Shown here: positions 46,458 to 54,814 of the stretch, piece after piece
Layout of the letters: the number at the start of each line of letters is the position of its first letter
How positions within the stretch are numbered: the first letter of the stretch is position 1
Assembly (NCBI GenBank): GCA_020444515.1
Contig: JAHLKX010000001.1
Span: forward strand, 1-64,000
Length of the DNA stretch: 64,000 bases
From: Bacteroidota bacterium
Lineage (GTDB): Bacteria; Bacteroidota; Bacteroidia; Bacteroidales; JAADJA01
Reading direction: 5' to 3'
Made by a program: the position numbers and the translations under genes
Notes under the pieces: generated by a model
Database searches by the model: none
What the model was told of the DNA's origin: nothing
What the model saw: the letters and a program-made list of their open reading frames with translations, nothing else

Positions 46458-46570
46458 AGCGGGAAACGGGACTCTCCGCCTTTACTGCCTTTAGGCAACT
46501 AGGGGCTGACAGGGAACCCGCGACCCTCAGCTTGGGATCCGACAACTGGCGGATTACCTCTGAGCTTCAA
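46458..46570 (-). pseudogene. Scrambled duplicate of tRNA-Gly
   Basis: Positions 46458-46474 and 46514-46537 match the intact tRNA-Gly at 46620-46692 without mismatch. A 39-bp segment (46475-46513) interrupts the T-loop. The anticodon-arm 5' strand is replaced, a second short insert splits AACTG from GAGCT in the D-arm region, and the 5' acceptor strand is missing. It cannot fold into a functional tRNA. Confidence 0.75.
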
Positions 46571-46587
46571 TATAGGTTAAAACTTAT

Positions 46588-46613
46588 AAAGGTCAGCTAA
46601 TTAACTGACCTTT
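46588..46613 (-). terminator. Terminator hairpin after tRNA-Gly
   Basis: AAAGGTCAG (46588-46596) and CTGACCTTT (46605-46613) form a 9-bp stem 7 bp after the tRNA 3' end on the minus strand. The following T-tract is short. Confidence 0.6.
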
Positions 46614-46619
46614 AATACG

Positions 46620-46692
46620 AGCGGGAAACGGGACTCGAACCCGCGACCCTCAGCTTGGGAAGCTGATGCTCTACCAACTGAGCTACTCCCGC
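46620..46692 (-). tRNA. tRNA-Gly (anticodon CCC)
   Basis: From 46692 the minus strand reads GCGGGAG TA GCTC...GAGC A TCAGC TTCCCAA GCTGA ... GCGGG TTCGAGT CCCGT TTCCCGC T. The acceptor, D, anticodon and T stems all close, and the anticodon loop TTCCCAA gives CCC. CCA is not encoded. Confidence 0.95.
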
Positions 46693-46703
46693 GTTTTGGG
46701 TAG

Positions 46704-46711
46704 CAAATGTA
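46704..46711 (-). promoter_or_regulatory. tRNA-Gly promoter box TACATTTG
   Basis: CAAATGTA on the plus strand reads TACATTTG on the minus strand, ending 12 bp before the tRNA 5' nucleotide. Confidence 0.6.
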
Positions 46712-46754
46712 TAAATTTTCCGATTTAAAATACCAAACAATTTTTGCTAGAAAA

Positions 46755-46781
46755 TAAGGCCGGAGCAAAGCTCCGGCCTTA
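46755..46781 (-). terminator. Terminator of the 46803-47966 operon
   Basis: TAAGGCCGGAGC and GCTCCGGCCTTA (46755-46781) form a strong GC-rich stem with a 3-base loop, followed on the minus strand by TTTTC. It lies 21 bp after the stop codon at 46803. Confidence 0.8.
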
Positions 46782-46802
46782 TATCAAGATCATATATTTT
46801 TC

Positions 46803-47444
46803 TTAAAACTTCCCAAATTTCAGGGTAATACCCGTCGAAAATCCATGCAAAACATCCCTGGGTGTGTCGTACAATGCAATGTCCGAAGTATATCTGTAAT
46901 AACCACCTATGGCTATGCGCATGAACTTGAGCATGTTTAATTCAAGTTCCACGCCTGGCTCTATGACAAAAAAGGCATCCGAATCCAGGGTATAGGCTTC
47001 GTCATAACGGTGATCGTAGTCGGACCAGTATGTGTTGATATAGGATATTCCACCTGCTCCAATCAGGATCGGGAATGAAACATGCACGGGTTGCCGGGCT
47101 GCAATGATCGGTTCAATCAATAATCCTCCATACCCGCCAGCCAGGAAGTAATTATCCTGGAAGCCGTCATAAATTTTCTCATATTTAAGGTCATTGGCAA
47201 AGCCATAACCTCCGAATCCAATTGCAAGGCTGTGATTGACAATCCAGGCTCCACGGGCACCAACCAAAATAGCATCATTGCCATCAATCTGTGAGTAATT
47301 CACCGAAAGACCTCCATAAGCCCCATGGCTGACAGGTTCATTGCCAAAAAGCGTTTTGTATTCTTGCGTATTTTTGTTTTCGTCTTGAGCAAAAAGCATT
47401 CCTGCAAAGGAGATCATCATAATAAAGCTTAAAATCGTTTTCAT
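46803..47444 (-). CDS. Outer-membrane beta-barrel-like protein
   Basis: 213 residues with signal peptide MKTILSFIMMISFAGMLFAQ. Repeated amphipathic glycine/aromatic strands (HGAYGGLSVNYSQIDGNDAILVGARGAWIVNHSLAIGFGGYGFAND, GGYGGLLIEP, FMRIAIGGYYRY) and the ending GITLKFGKF suggest a small outer-membrane barrel. Family not identified. It is the second gene of a two-gene operon, 12 bp after the 47457 gene, and is followed by a terminator. Confidence 0.78.
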   Translation of the reverse strand: MKTILSFIMMISFAGMLFAQDENKNTQEYKTLFGNEPVSHGAYGGLSVNYSQIDGNDAILVGARGAWIVNHSLAIGFGGYGFANDLKYEKIYDGFQDNYFLAGGYGGLLIEPIIAARQPVHVSFPILIGAGGISYINTYWSDYDHRYDEAYTLDSDAFFVIEPGVELELNMLKFMRIAIGGYYRYTSDIALYDTPRDVLHGFSTGITLKFGKF

Positions 47445-47456
47445 CGTTTATATGGT

Positions 47457-47966
47457 TTAATTGTTTAATGCATACCTGACTGTAAATCCAAGATCCCAAA
47501 GGTCCAGCCGGAAATGTTCCTCCCCGAATAACTGGAAATAGGGCTTGTAATCTACACTGAAATTTAAAGGGATGGATTCAAAGTGATATTCCAGTCCCAG
47601 TATAAAGTCACCCCCCAAAACAGGTGAATAATTATGGTTCCCCGAATAGATGGGCACACCATACTCATGATAGCTAGAATACCGATCATGCCGAATATAG
47701 CCACTATGGGCTCCAAAACCAGTGAACATAAACAAATTGGCCAACCTGTGGGTGGCAATGGGTTTATACTTCTGGATCATGCCGACCAACCGAAATCCGT
47801 TTTCCTGCCATCCTGCCACTACTTCCACTCCTGTAAGGCTCTCATCAATGTGTTTGAATGAAAAACCTGATACACCACCTGCCCTCAACCCGATCGCAGT
47901 CCTTTCGTATTGAGCGACAAGCATGGTGCTCAGGCTGATCAGTAGAATGGTAGTTAGTAGTTTCAT
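47457..47966 (-). CDS. Small outer-membrane beta-barrel-like protein
   Basis: 169 residues with signal MKLLTTILLISLSTMLVAQ and barrel-type strands (TAIGLRAGGVSGFSFKHID, VEVVAGWQENGFRLVGMIQKYKPI, FTGFGAHSGYIRHDR, DFILGLEYHFESIPLNFSVDYKPYFQLFG, LGFTVRYAL). The pattern resembles a small porin-like barrel. Specific role unknown. First gene of the pair, preceded by a TAATTTTG box. Confidence 0.78.
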   Translation of the reverse strand: MKLLTTILLISLSTMLVAQYERTAIGLRAGGVSGFSFKHIDESLTGVEVVAGWQENGFRLVGMIQKYKPIATHRLANLFMFTGFGAHSGYIRHDRYSSYHEYGVPIYSGNHNYSPVLGGDFILGLEYHFESIPLNFSVDYKPYFQLFGEEHFRLDLWDLGFTVRYALNN

Positions 47967-47999
47967 CGTTTTAAATGATTTATTGATTGATTAGATGGA

Positions 48000-48007
48000 C
48001 AAAATTA
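48000..48007 (-). promoter_or_regulatory. -7 box TAATTTTG of the two-barrel operon
   Basis: CAAAATTA on the plus strand reads TAATTTTG on the minus strand, 34 bp before the ATG at 47966. Confidence 0.5.
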
Positions 48008-48038
48008 TATCAGAGGGGTCGCATTTTATTATTGTTTT

Positions 48039-49151
48039 TTACCGTAAATCAGAACTTAACTCCTGAAGTGACACTTTTCCCGACTGAATTGTAATATTAA
48101 CCAAACCCGAAATACGATCAGAATTTCCGATGATCCCGGCGGTTCTGTATCGATTTGCTTTTTTATCGATGGGTTCCAATTGCAGGCCCTCAAAATGATC
48201 CGGATAATATATACCAGTCGATTCGGAGTGCTCGATATTGACCTGGCAACTCACAGGCATATCCAGGGTGAGGGAAATATCAGTGTATCGGGCGTTCAGA
48301 TCAATCTTTTGAAAATCCATGGGGATTTGTTTGATCTTCAGATCTCCATATTCACTTTGCATAGTCAATCTTTGATGAAAGCGCTGAATGGTAAGGTATG
48401 AAAAGTTTGTCTCTCCGCTTAAGCCAACCAATTCCCCAAGGGTGATTTGATCCCGTCTTGACTGCAGGATCAGCATGTCAACTGATGCTATGTCTATTTC
48501 CGAGGACTTGCTCTCCAGTTTCAGACTTTCTGCTGAAGCCAGTGAAAGTTCTGCATAGGCCAGTTTTATGAATCCCCTCTCGATCGATTGGATACTGGCA
48601 TTTCCGAAGCCAACGGCTATGTCGGACTCTCCACTAAGGTCATTCGCTTTAAAATCCCCATTAGAAAGATCAACCGAGAGTTTCCCCCGGTGGTTGGTGC
48701 AATATATATTACCGAATTTGTTCTCAAGGCTAACTTCCATATCTGAGGGCAGATAAACATTGTAATCCACCTGAATTTTATTATTTCCGCTGAAAACAGT
48801 ATTGGCCAGGTCGGACAATTCAGTCCACAGGCTTCCCTGGTTTTGGCGCAATTGCGTTTTAACTACAATGTAATATTTGGAATCGGTGAACTCGAAATCG
48901 ATAAATTCAAAAAGCTTATCCGCTTTTTGTTGTTTGCTTGCCTTCACCTGAATATCAATCTCGATCCTGACCGAGTCGTTGTTCCAGTTGAAAAGGTGGA
49001 TGTTTCCATACTTATTGACGATCTCCAGTGAGGTCTGCTCATAAACCTTATAGTTTTTTATCTCCTTTCGGCTCCTTTCAAATACCTGTGCTTTTATGGT
49101 TACTACCGAATAAATCGATATGAGCAAAAGCAGGATGATCTTATATTTCAT
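48039..49151 (-). CDS. Exported DUF4097-like beta-helical protein
   Basis: About 370 residues, signal peptide MKYKIILLLLISIYSVVTIKAQ. The body is a regular series of short beta strands (LEIVNKYGNIHLFNWNNDSVRIEIDIQ, VSLENKFGNIYCTNHRGKLSVDLSNGDFKANDLSG, MQSEYGDLKIKQI), typical of DUF4097/adhesin-like proteins. I start at 49151, where ATGAAATATAA overlaps the end of the anti-sigma-like gene, rather than at the longer frame. It is the last gene of the sigma operon and may be the effector or the signal sensed. Confidence 0.82.
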   Translation of the reverse strand: MKYKIILLLLISIYSVVTIKAQVFERSRKEIKNYKVYEQTSLEIVNKYGNIHLFNWNNDSVRIEIDIQVKASKQQKADKLFEFIDFEFTDSKYYIVVKTQLRQNQGSLWTELSDLANTVFSGNNKIQVDYNVYLPSDMEVSLENKFGNIYCTNHRGKLSVDLSNGDFKANDLSGESDIAVGFGNASIQSIERGFIKLAYAELSLASAESLKLESKSSEIDIASVDMLILQSRRDQITLGELVGLSGETNFSYLTIQRFHQRLTMQSEYGDLKIKQIPMDFQKIDLNARYTDISLTLDMPVSCQVNIEHSESTGIYYPDHFEGLQLEPIDKKANRYRTAGIIGNSDRISGLVNITIQSGKVSLQELSSDLR

Positions 49152-49707
49152 GATCCACTTCATTTTTTTGATTGATTTCGGAACGACGCAATTGTTCCAA
49201 CATCTGCTCCAATATATCAAGCTTGATCCGATAATTCTGGATCATGGCTTCAATCACTTCCTGGTTGTCACCATTATCCATCAAATCATTTTTTAAATCT
49301 TCAAATACTTCATCCAGTTCCGAGAGGTCGGAATTGATATCCCGGATGATGGTTTTATCCTCTCCGGCCAAAATGGTCAAATCGCTTCGGGCCTGGTTTA
49401 TCCGGGAGGTATAAAATAATTCGGCTTCCATCAATAATTGGTATTGTTCCATTTGCGCAGGACTTAGATTTTTCATTTCATCAGCACCATGATCAAATTG
49501 AAAAGATCTGATCAGATCATTGGAGAACCAGGCTGCGAGGAATATTGTAATCGCCGCCGCAATTCGCAGAGCATACTTTTTGAAGGTTTTTTTTGGATCA
49601 ATCGAACTGGTGGGTTTGATTTTATTCCACAGATCGTCAGGTGGTTCCATGGCATCAAATTCCCTCCGGTTTGCCCGTATGAATTGCTCCAGTTTATCTT
49701 GCTTCAT
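49141..49707 (-). CDS. Anti-sigma-like single-pass membrane protein
   Basis: 188 residues. The N-terminal 45 residues are cytoplasmic (MKQDKLEQFIRANRREFDAMEPPDDLWNKI), followed by one membrane helix (YALRIAAAITIFLAAWF, about 45-61) and a helical periplasmic coiled coil. The N-terminus resembles Bacteroidota anti-sigma proteins, although no zinc HxxxCxxC motif is present. It overlaps the sigma gene by 14 bp and the next gene by 11 bp, so the three proteins are translationally coupled. Confidence 0.75.
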   Translation of the reverse strand: MKQDKLEQFIRANRREFDAMEPPDDLWNKIKPTSSIDPKKTFKKYALRIAAAITIFLAAWFSNDLIRSFQFDHGADEMKNLSPAQMEQYQLLMEAELFYTSRINQARSDLTILAGEDKTIIRDINSDLSELDEVFEDLKNDLMDNGDNQEVIEAMIQNYRIKLDILEQMLEQLRRSEINQKNEVDHEI

Positions 49708-50254
49708 GTCCCATTGATTTTAATATTTCTTTCACCTTCAAGCGTGCACGCATGTACTGCGATTTAGAGTTCGATTCGCTGATGTTCAGTATCTGTGCAA
49801 TTTCCCGATGATCATATCCTTCCAGTAAATAAAGGGAAAAGATCATCCGGCTTCCATTGGGCAGTTTTTCCATTGCCTGTTTAACATTGTCGACAGTCAG
49901 CCAGGGTTTATACCCCGCTTCTTCTTCGGTATTCCCGTCGTAAGTTTGCATATCGTCTACATACTGCAGATCGGCTTTTCTCCTTTTGATCTCATTAAGG
50001 CAATTGTTCACTACGATCCTTTTTAACCAGGTCCCGAGACTTGACTCATACCGAAACGAATTCAATCTTTTGAAGGCATCTGTGAACGATTCCTGCAACA
50101 TATCCTCTGCTTCTTCTCGAGAGTTCATTATTCTCCAGGCGACATTGAACATGGCCTTTGCATAAAGTTGATAGAGCCTGTATTGTGCCATTGTATCGCC
50201 ATTCTTGCTCAGTTCGATCAGATCTCTGTGTATGTCCGTCTGCGTTTCCGCCAA
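49694..50254 (-). CDS. ECF RNA polymerase sigma factor
   Basis: 186 residues. Region 2 is AQYRLYQLYAKAMFNVAWRIMNSREEAEDMLQESFTDAFKRLNSFRYESSLGTWLKRIVVN, and region 4 is KLPNGSRMIFSLYLLEGYDHREIAQILNISESNSKSQYMRARLKVKEIL. This is an ECF (extracytoplasmic function) sigma-70 factor. It heads an operon with an anti-sigma-like membrane protein and an exported beta-rich protein, so it probably responds to an envelope signal. Confidence 0.92.
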   Translation of the reverse strand: MAETQTDIHRDLIELSKNGDTMAQYRLYQLYAKAMFNVAWRIMNSREEAEDMLQESFTDAFKRLNSFRYESSLGTWLKRIVVNNCLNEIKRRKADLQYVDDMQTYDGNTEEEAGYKPWLTVDNVKQAMEKLPNGSRMIFSLYLLEGYDHREIAQILNISESNSKSQYMRARLKVKEILKSMGHEAR

Positions 50255-50647
50255 GATCAGGTGATTTTCAAGGTTAGTGACAAAAATTTAATTCAAGGGT
50301 TGCAAAAAGCATAGCGCGAAATTAGTGTATGGGTCAGGCCAATAAACCAAAAAACGGATGAGCTTTAGAATAGGGCAACCCGACTTTTGCATTCCGGCGC
50401 CGAGTTGTAATTTATAAGAGGATGCAGGCGATTGAATTTTAGAGGTTTAAAGCAAACAAGTGAAGGTCAGTGTTTCCCGATTGGACATACTTTTAATATT
50501 TATGTCAGAAATGCCATCGATTTTACCATTTATTAATTCAACAAGGTAATCCGTACATTCAGCAAGGCTATCTTATGAATTGTGTAGTACTTTAGCTTTT
50601 GGAATTTCATGAAAGTGAGATCCAAAAACCAACAAACAATTTAAACC
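50255..50647. other. Divergent intergenic gap, nothing assigned
   Basis: No supported gene, RNA or repeat and no clear TAnnTTTG box. It separates the divergent sigma operon and the BNR-repeat gene. Confidence 0.4.
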
Positions 50648-53398
50648 ATGAAAACTATTTTCATAAAAATCGTTTCTTGGCTTTTTTTCGCCGCTGCCCT
50701 GGGCCTGGTTGTTTTTCTGCTAAATTTAAATGTTGTCAACCGAATGGAGCGGGCTGTCAACCGAATTGACTTTGAGTCTTTTATCAATGATCAATTGGAA
50801 CGTTACATGGCTAAATTGAAGTTTGCCACTGAAAATCAAATCAAAGCAGATGATCCTGATATGGCAGCCCTTCAGGATTACCTGATGACCGTCGATCCGA
50901 TTTTAAAACGCGTTCCAAAGGAGCGGCTGAAAATGGCCTATGATGAAACCAAAGCGCTGCAAAAAGAAGCGAATTTAAAATCAACGGATGTATTGGAGTG
51001 GGAGGGAAGCCTCTCTGATCTGGGTGGCCGAATACGCGCCATCATGTGGGATCCCAATGATCCTTCTGGAAATAAAGTTTGGTCGGGGGGAGTCACAGGC
51101 GGTTTATGGTATAAAGAGGATATTGCCAATGCCGACTCATGGATACCGGTGGATGATTTCTGGCCCAATCTCGCCATCAGTTGCATGGCTTATGATCCCA
51201 ATGATCCCCAAACTTTTTATGTCGGCACGGGAGAGGCTCAGACAGCGCTCATCATTTACCGTGAATCCTCCGGTGTTGGATTTGGGATTATGATGTCGGA
51301 AGATGGCGGAGAAACCTGGGAGGTCATGGAAGGAACCGACAATTTTGAATATGTAACTGATATTGTTGTCAGGGATGAAGGTGGTATCAGTGTGGTTTAT
51401 GCGGCTGTCGCCTCCGGTATCTATAAGGGATCACAACACCTCAGTCAGCCTTCGGATGGCCTTTACCGACTGGAGGAGGGTGCTACCGAGTGGGTTCAGG
51501 TCTTGCCTGACATTCCCGGAACAACTAGGCCATATACACCTTCTGACATTGAAATAGGGGCGGATGGAAGAATTTATGTGGGAACGATGCAGAACATTGA
51601 TTTCAAAGGTGGTGCTACCATACTGTATTCAGATCTGGGAAGCAGCAATAGCTGGGTGGTTAATGAGGATTATAAAGAACTGATTGAAGCCGAACCTTTC
51701 TTCAACCTTCCGGGTCGGGTGATCCTGGCATCGGCACCCTCGGATGCAAGCCGGGTTTATGCGCTGGTTGCGCAAGGATATTGGTATGGTATCCCGGCCT
51801 ATGAATGTCATATCATTCTTCGTTCCGATAACAGTGGTGAAACCTGGGATTTTGTGAGTGTACCACCCAATTCGGGAACGACGGGTAACTGGGCTTTCAT
51901 AGCCTGGCATGCCCTTACCGCAGCCGTTGATCCGGCTGATCCCGACCGGGTATTTATAGGTGCCCTGGATCTATGGCGCTCTGAAAATGCCGGAGCTACC
52001 TGGACCAAAAGATCAAATTGGACGGCTCCCGGAGCATTCAACTTCGTTCATGCCGATCATCACCGGATCCTTTTCCAGGAAGGGAATTCGGATAAGTTCC
52101 TGGTAGCGACCGACGGGGGTGTTTTTTATACCGAAAATGCTGCTTCAACCACCCTCTATTTTCAGGAAAAAAACGAAGGTTTAAACACGATACAATTGTA
52201 TAAGATTGCCCTGGACCCGCAGGCAGGTAATACCTTTTTCCTGGGGGGTATGCAGGACAATGGAACAGTATATTATGACGGTACCCCCATTGATAATACC
52301 AAGCGAATATCAGGGGGAGACGGTGGGGCTTGCTTTATTGATCAAAATGAACCCGATGTGTTGATTACTTCCTACCAGAATAATCGATTTTTTGTTTTTG
52401 CTGCAGGTCAGCTGCAAAGTCAGATCCATAACTTTGCCAGTGGAAATTTTATCAGCTCTGTCGACTATGATTATAATTTGAATACCATTTATGCCAATGC
52501 TGTAAGTGTAACCAATCAATCAAAAGACAGCATCCTCAGGATAAGTGGCATTCCTTATGGCCCCTATGAAGGTGAGTTTTTGAATATGAATACCGGTTCT
52601 CAGGTTCCGTTCAGTGTGGTTAAATATAGCAAGCATTCACCAGCCGGAAACACAAATTTATTTTTGGGAACTCAATCGGGCAGGATGTTCAAAGTTGAAA
52701 ATGCACAGGATGTCCCAATTGTTATGGAGATCGGTGCCAATAATTTTCCTGCTGCTGCTATTTCCTGCATTGCTCTTGGTCGATCTGAAGATACAATTCT
52801 GGTTACCTTTTCTAATTACGGGGTTCCATCAATATGGCAGAGCTATGATCAGGGTGCATCGTGGCATTGCCGTGAAGGAAACCTACCAGACATGCCTGTT
52901 CGCTGGGCCCTGTATCATCCCGAATCGGCAAAGATGGCTATGCTGGCAACAGAGCTGGGTGTCTGGATCTCTACCAATGTTAATTCCGAAAATGTTACCT
53001 GGGTACCCAGTAATGAGGGATTGGCCAATGTGCGGATAGATATGTTGCAATTGCGTGAAAGTGACCATACTGTATTAGCCGGTACACACGGTCGAGGGTT
53101 TTATTCTTCTACGTTCAACTTTAATCCAACTACAACCATTACTCAATATATAACAGGCGATCTGACGATAAGCCCAAACCCAACATTTGGCAAAGTGGGT
53201 ATTCAATTCTCCGGTTCAATTCAAGGTTCGGTATCGTATGAATTGATCTCTGCTGCCGGTCATAAGGTTCACTCAGGTGTGGCCTCAGTTTCCGGCCATT
53301 CAGTGCAACTTGATCTTTCGGATCTGAACCGGGGAACCTACTTTCTTCAAATGAATGTATTAAACAAGGTGTATGTCGAAAAAATACTCAAATACTAA
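50648..53398 (+). CDS. Secreted BNR/sortilin-like propeller protein with T9SS sorting domain
   Basis: 916 residues. The N-terminus has a signal/anchor (VSWLFFAAALGLVVFLLNLNVV) and a charged segment of about 80 residues. Then come VPS10/BNR-type beta-propeller blades marked by Asp-box motifs (SEDGGETWEVM, SDNSGETWDFV, SENAGATWTKR, DQGASWHCR) and PDPDRVF-type turns. The last 80 residues (ISPNPTFGKVGIQFSG ... LSDLNRGTYFLQM) form a T9SS type A sorting domain. Such proteins are often annotated as glycosyl hydrolases; I see no catalytic evidence for that. Confidence 0.88.
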   Translation: MKTIFIKIVSWLFFAAALGLVVFLLNLNVVNRMERAVNRIDFESFINDQLERYMAKLKFATENQIKADDPDMAALQDYLMTVDPILKRVPKERLKMAYDETKALQKEANLKSTDVLEWEGSLSDLGGRIRAIMWDPNDPSGNKVWSGGVTGGLWYKEDIANADSWIPVDDFWPNLAISCMAYDPNDPQTFYVGTGEAQTALIIYRESSGVGFGIMMSEDGGETWEVMEGTDNFEYVTDIVVRDEGGISVVYAAVASGIYKGSQHLSQPSDGLYRLEEGATEWVQVLPDIPGTTRPYTPSDIEIGADGRIYVGTMQNIDFKGGATILYSDLGSSNSWVVNEDYKELIEAEPFFNLPGRVILASAPSDASRVYALVAQGYWYGIPAYECHIILRSDNSGETWDFVSVPPNSGTTGNWAFIAWHALTAAVDPADPDRVFIGALDLWRSENAGATWTKRSNWTAPGAFNFVHADHHRILFQEGNSDKFLVATDGGVFYTENAASTTLYFQEKNEGLNTIQLYKIALDPQAGNTFFLGGMQDNGTVYYDGTPIDNTKRISGGDGGACFIDQNEPDVLITSYQNNRFFVFAAGQLQSQIHNFASGNFISSVDYDYNLNTIYANAVSVTNQSKDSILRISGIPYGPYEGEFLNMNTGSQVPFSVVKYSKHSPAGNTNLFLGTQSGRMFKVENAQDVPIVMEIGANNFPAAAISCIALGRSEDTILVTFSNYGVPSIWQSYDQGASWHCREGNLPDMPVRWALYHPESAKMAMLATELGVWISTNVNSENVTWVPSNEGLANVRIDMLQLRESDHTVLAGTHGRGFYSSTFNFNPTTTITQYITGDLTISPNPTFGKVGIQFSGSIQGSVSYELISAAGHKVHSGVASVSGHSVQLDLSDLNRGTYFLQMNVLNKVYVEKILKY

Positions 53399-53456
53399 TG
53401 CCCCCTCTTCATGATCATTTTTTATTTTAAACATTTCTGATGTTTAGTCCTGTAAA

Positions 53457-53501
53457 ATGGTAATCCCGACTCTTTCTGCAAAGGAAAGAGCCGGGGACCA
53501 T
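53457..53501. repeat. Long imperfect hairpin, possible terminator
   Basis: ATGGT/ACCAT, CCCG/CGGG and CTCTTTC/GAAAGAG pair in order around a TGCAAAG loop. There is no T-run, so it may be a factor-assisted terminator of the BNR gene or a palindromic repeat. Confidence 0.5.
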
Positions 53502-53568
53502 CCTTCAGAGATTGGAGGGAAAAATTGAATATCGAAGTCTTATTGTAAAACCATAAAACATTTAAACT

Positions 53569-54750
53569 ATGAAAACCATTCAATTGAAACGAAACACGAT
53601 CCTGTCCGCGCTGCTTTTAGCATTTTTCACAGTAACCCTCACGTCCTTTGCATTTTCAGGGGAAACGAAAAAAGTGGTCCTGGGCGAAAAAATAATGCTA
53701 AACTCAAAAGTGCTGAATGAAGATCGACAGATCATGGTCTACACCCCCAAAGGTTATGAAGAATCTTCAGAAAGCTACCCGGTCATTTATCTGCTTGATG
53801 GAGAATGGCATTTTATGCACGCTTCGGGAATTGTCGATTTTTTATCGGGTCAGGGCCTGATGCCTGCATCCATCGTTGTTGCTATTGTCAATGTTGACCG
53901 AAACAGGGATTTTACCCCAACAGCAATTGAAGCCAAAGCAAATACAGGAGGGGCCGATCAATTCACTGCTTTTATCAAAAAGGAGTTGATGCCTTATGTT
54001 CACGAAAATTATCGCACCCTTCCATTCGAAACCATATATGGACATTCACTTGGTGGTATGTATGTGGCCCATACCTTCCTCCATACACCTGACTTGTTTG
54101 ATGGTTATATTGCCGTGAGTCCCTACCTGGGTTTTGATGATAAACTTGTTGCAAAAGAGGCTTCTGAAAAACTTAGAAAATCATATGACCACAAATTTTT
54201 TTACATGACCCTTGGTGATGAACCGACTTATTATGAATCGGTGGGACAATTTGTTGGAACCATTCAAACATCCCAACCTGAAGGCCTGGTTTTCAAATAT
54301 ACCCAAATGGAAGGTCAGGATCACAATTCAACTCCTCACCTCACTTTATATGCAGGGATGCAAACCATCTATCATGATTGGAAATTACCCAAAGCGGCAT
54401 ACAAAGAAGGTATTGCATCTGTTGACCAGCACTACAAAAAACTATCGAAAACCTATGGTTATGAAATCAAAGCCCCTGAGTTTGTGCTGAATTTAATGGG
54501 TTATAACTACATGTGGGCTAATAACTTCGAAAAAGCAATTGATGTGCTCACAGAAAATGCCAAACGCTTTCCTCAATCGGCCAATGTCTACGATAGTTTG
54601 GGAGAAGCTTTGGAAAAGAGTGGACAAATTGCTGAAGCACGGCAGAATTATGAAAAAGCAGTGAAGATTGCTAAAAATGATAATCACCCCTATCTAAAGG
54701 TTTATGAAGAGAATCTGAATAGGGTTCAGGAGGTAGTCGCCGAAAAATAA
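53569..54750 (+). CDS. Exported esterase (EstD/Fes-like) with C-terminal TPR
   Basis: 393 residues with a signal peptide (ILSALLLAFFTVTLTSFAFS). Residues of about 30-275 are an alpha/beta-hydrolase of the putative esterase family (PF00756): RQIMVYTPKGYEESSESYPVIYLLDGEWHF, nucleophile S160 in YGHSLGGMY and probable catalytic H252 in GQDHNS. Residues of about 320-390 add TPR-like helices (NNFEKAIDVLTENAKRFPQSANVYDSLGEALEKSGQIAEA). The fold suits enterochelin- or ester-cleaving enzymes; the substrate is unknown. Confidence 0.88.
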   Translation: MKTIQLKRNTILSALLLAFFTVTLTSFAFSGETKKVVLGEKIMLNSKVLNEDRQIMVYTPKGYEESSESYPVIYLLDGEWHFMHASGIVDFLSGQGLMPASIVVAIVNVDRNRDFTPTAIEAKANTGGADQFTAFIKKELMPYVHENYRTLPFETIYGHSLGGMYVAHTFLHTPDLFDGYIAVSPYLGFDDKLVAKEASEKLRKSYDHKFFYMTLGDEPTYYESVGQFVGTIQTSQPEGLVFKYTQMEGQDHNSTPHLTLYAGMQTIYHDWKLPKAAYKEGIASVDQHYKKLSKTYGYEIKAPEFVLNLMGYNYMWANNFEKAIDVLTENAKRFPQSANVYDSLGEALEKSGQIAEARQNYEKAVKIAKNDNHPYLKVYEENLNRVQEVVAEK

Positions 54751-54780
54751 AAACCCACCATGAATAATTTCCAATTTCCA

Positions 54781-54814
54781 GGCAGAAGACAATCATCGTC
54801 TTCTGCCTTTTTTA
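54781..54814 (+). terminator. Rho-independent terminator
   Basis: GGCAGAAGAC (54781-54790) pairs with GTCTTCTGCC (54798-54807), followed by six T. It ends the esterase gene and abuts the 3' end of the convergent acetyltransferase gene. Confidence 0.85.

Noticed and set aside
46475..46513. 39-bp insert in the tRNA copy as an intron or mobile element
   Set aside because: It lies in the T-loop, not at the anticodon, and is too short for a self-splicing intron or an insertion sequence; the rest of the tRNA copy is also broken.
50648..53398. Annotation of the BNR protein as a sialidase or glycoside hydrolase
   Set aside because: Asp-box blades are present, but I see no sialidase catalytic residues (FRIP motif, Arg triad), so only a propeller fold is claimed.
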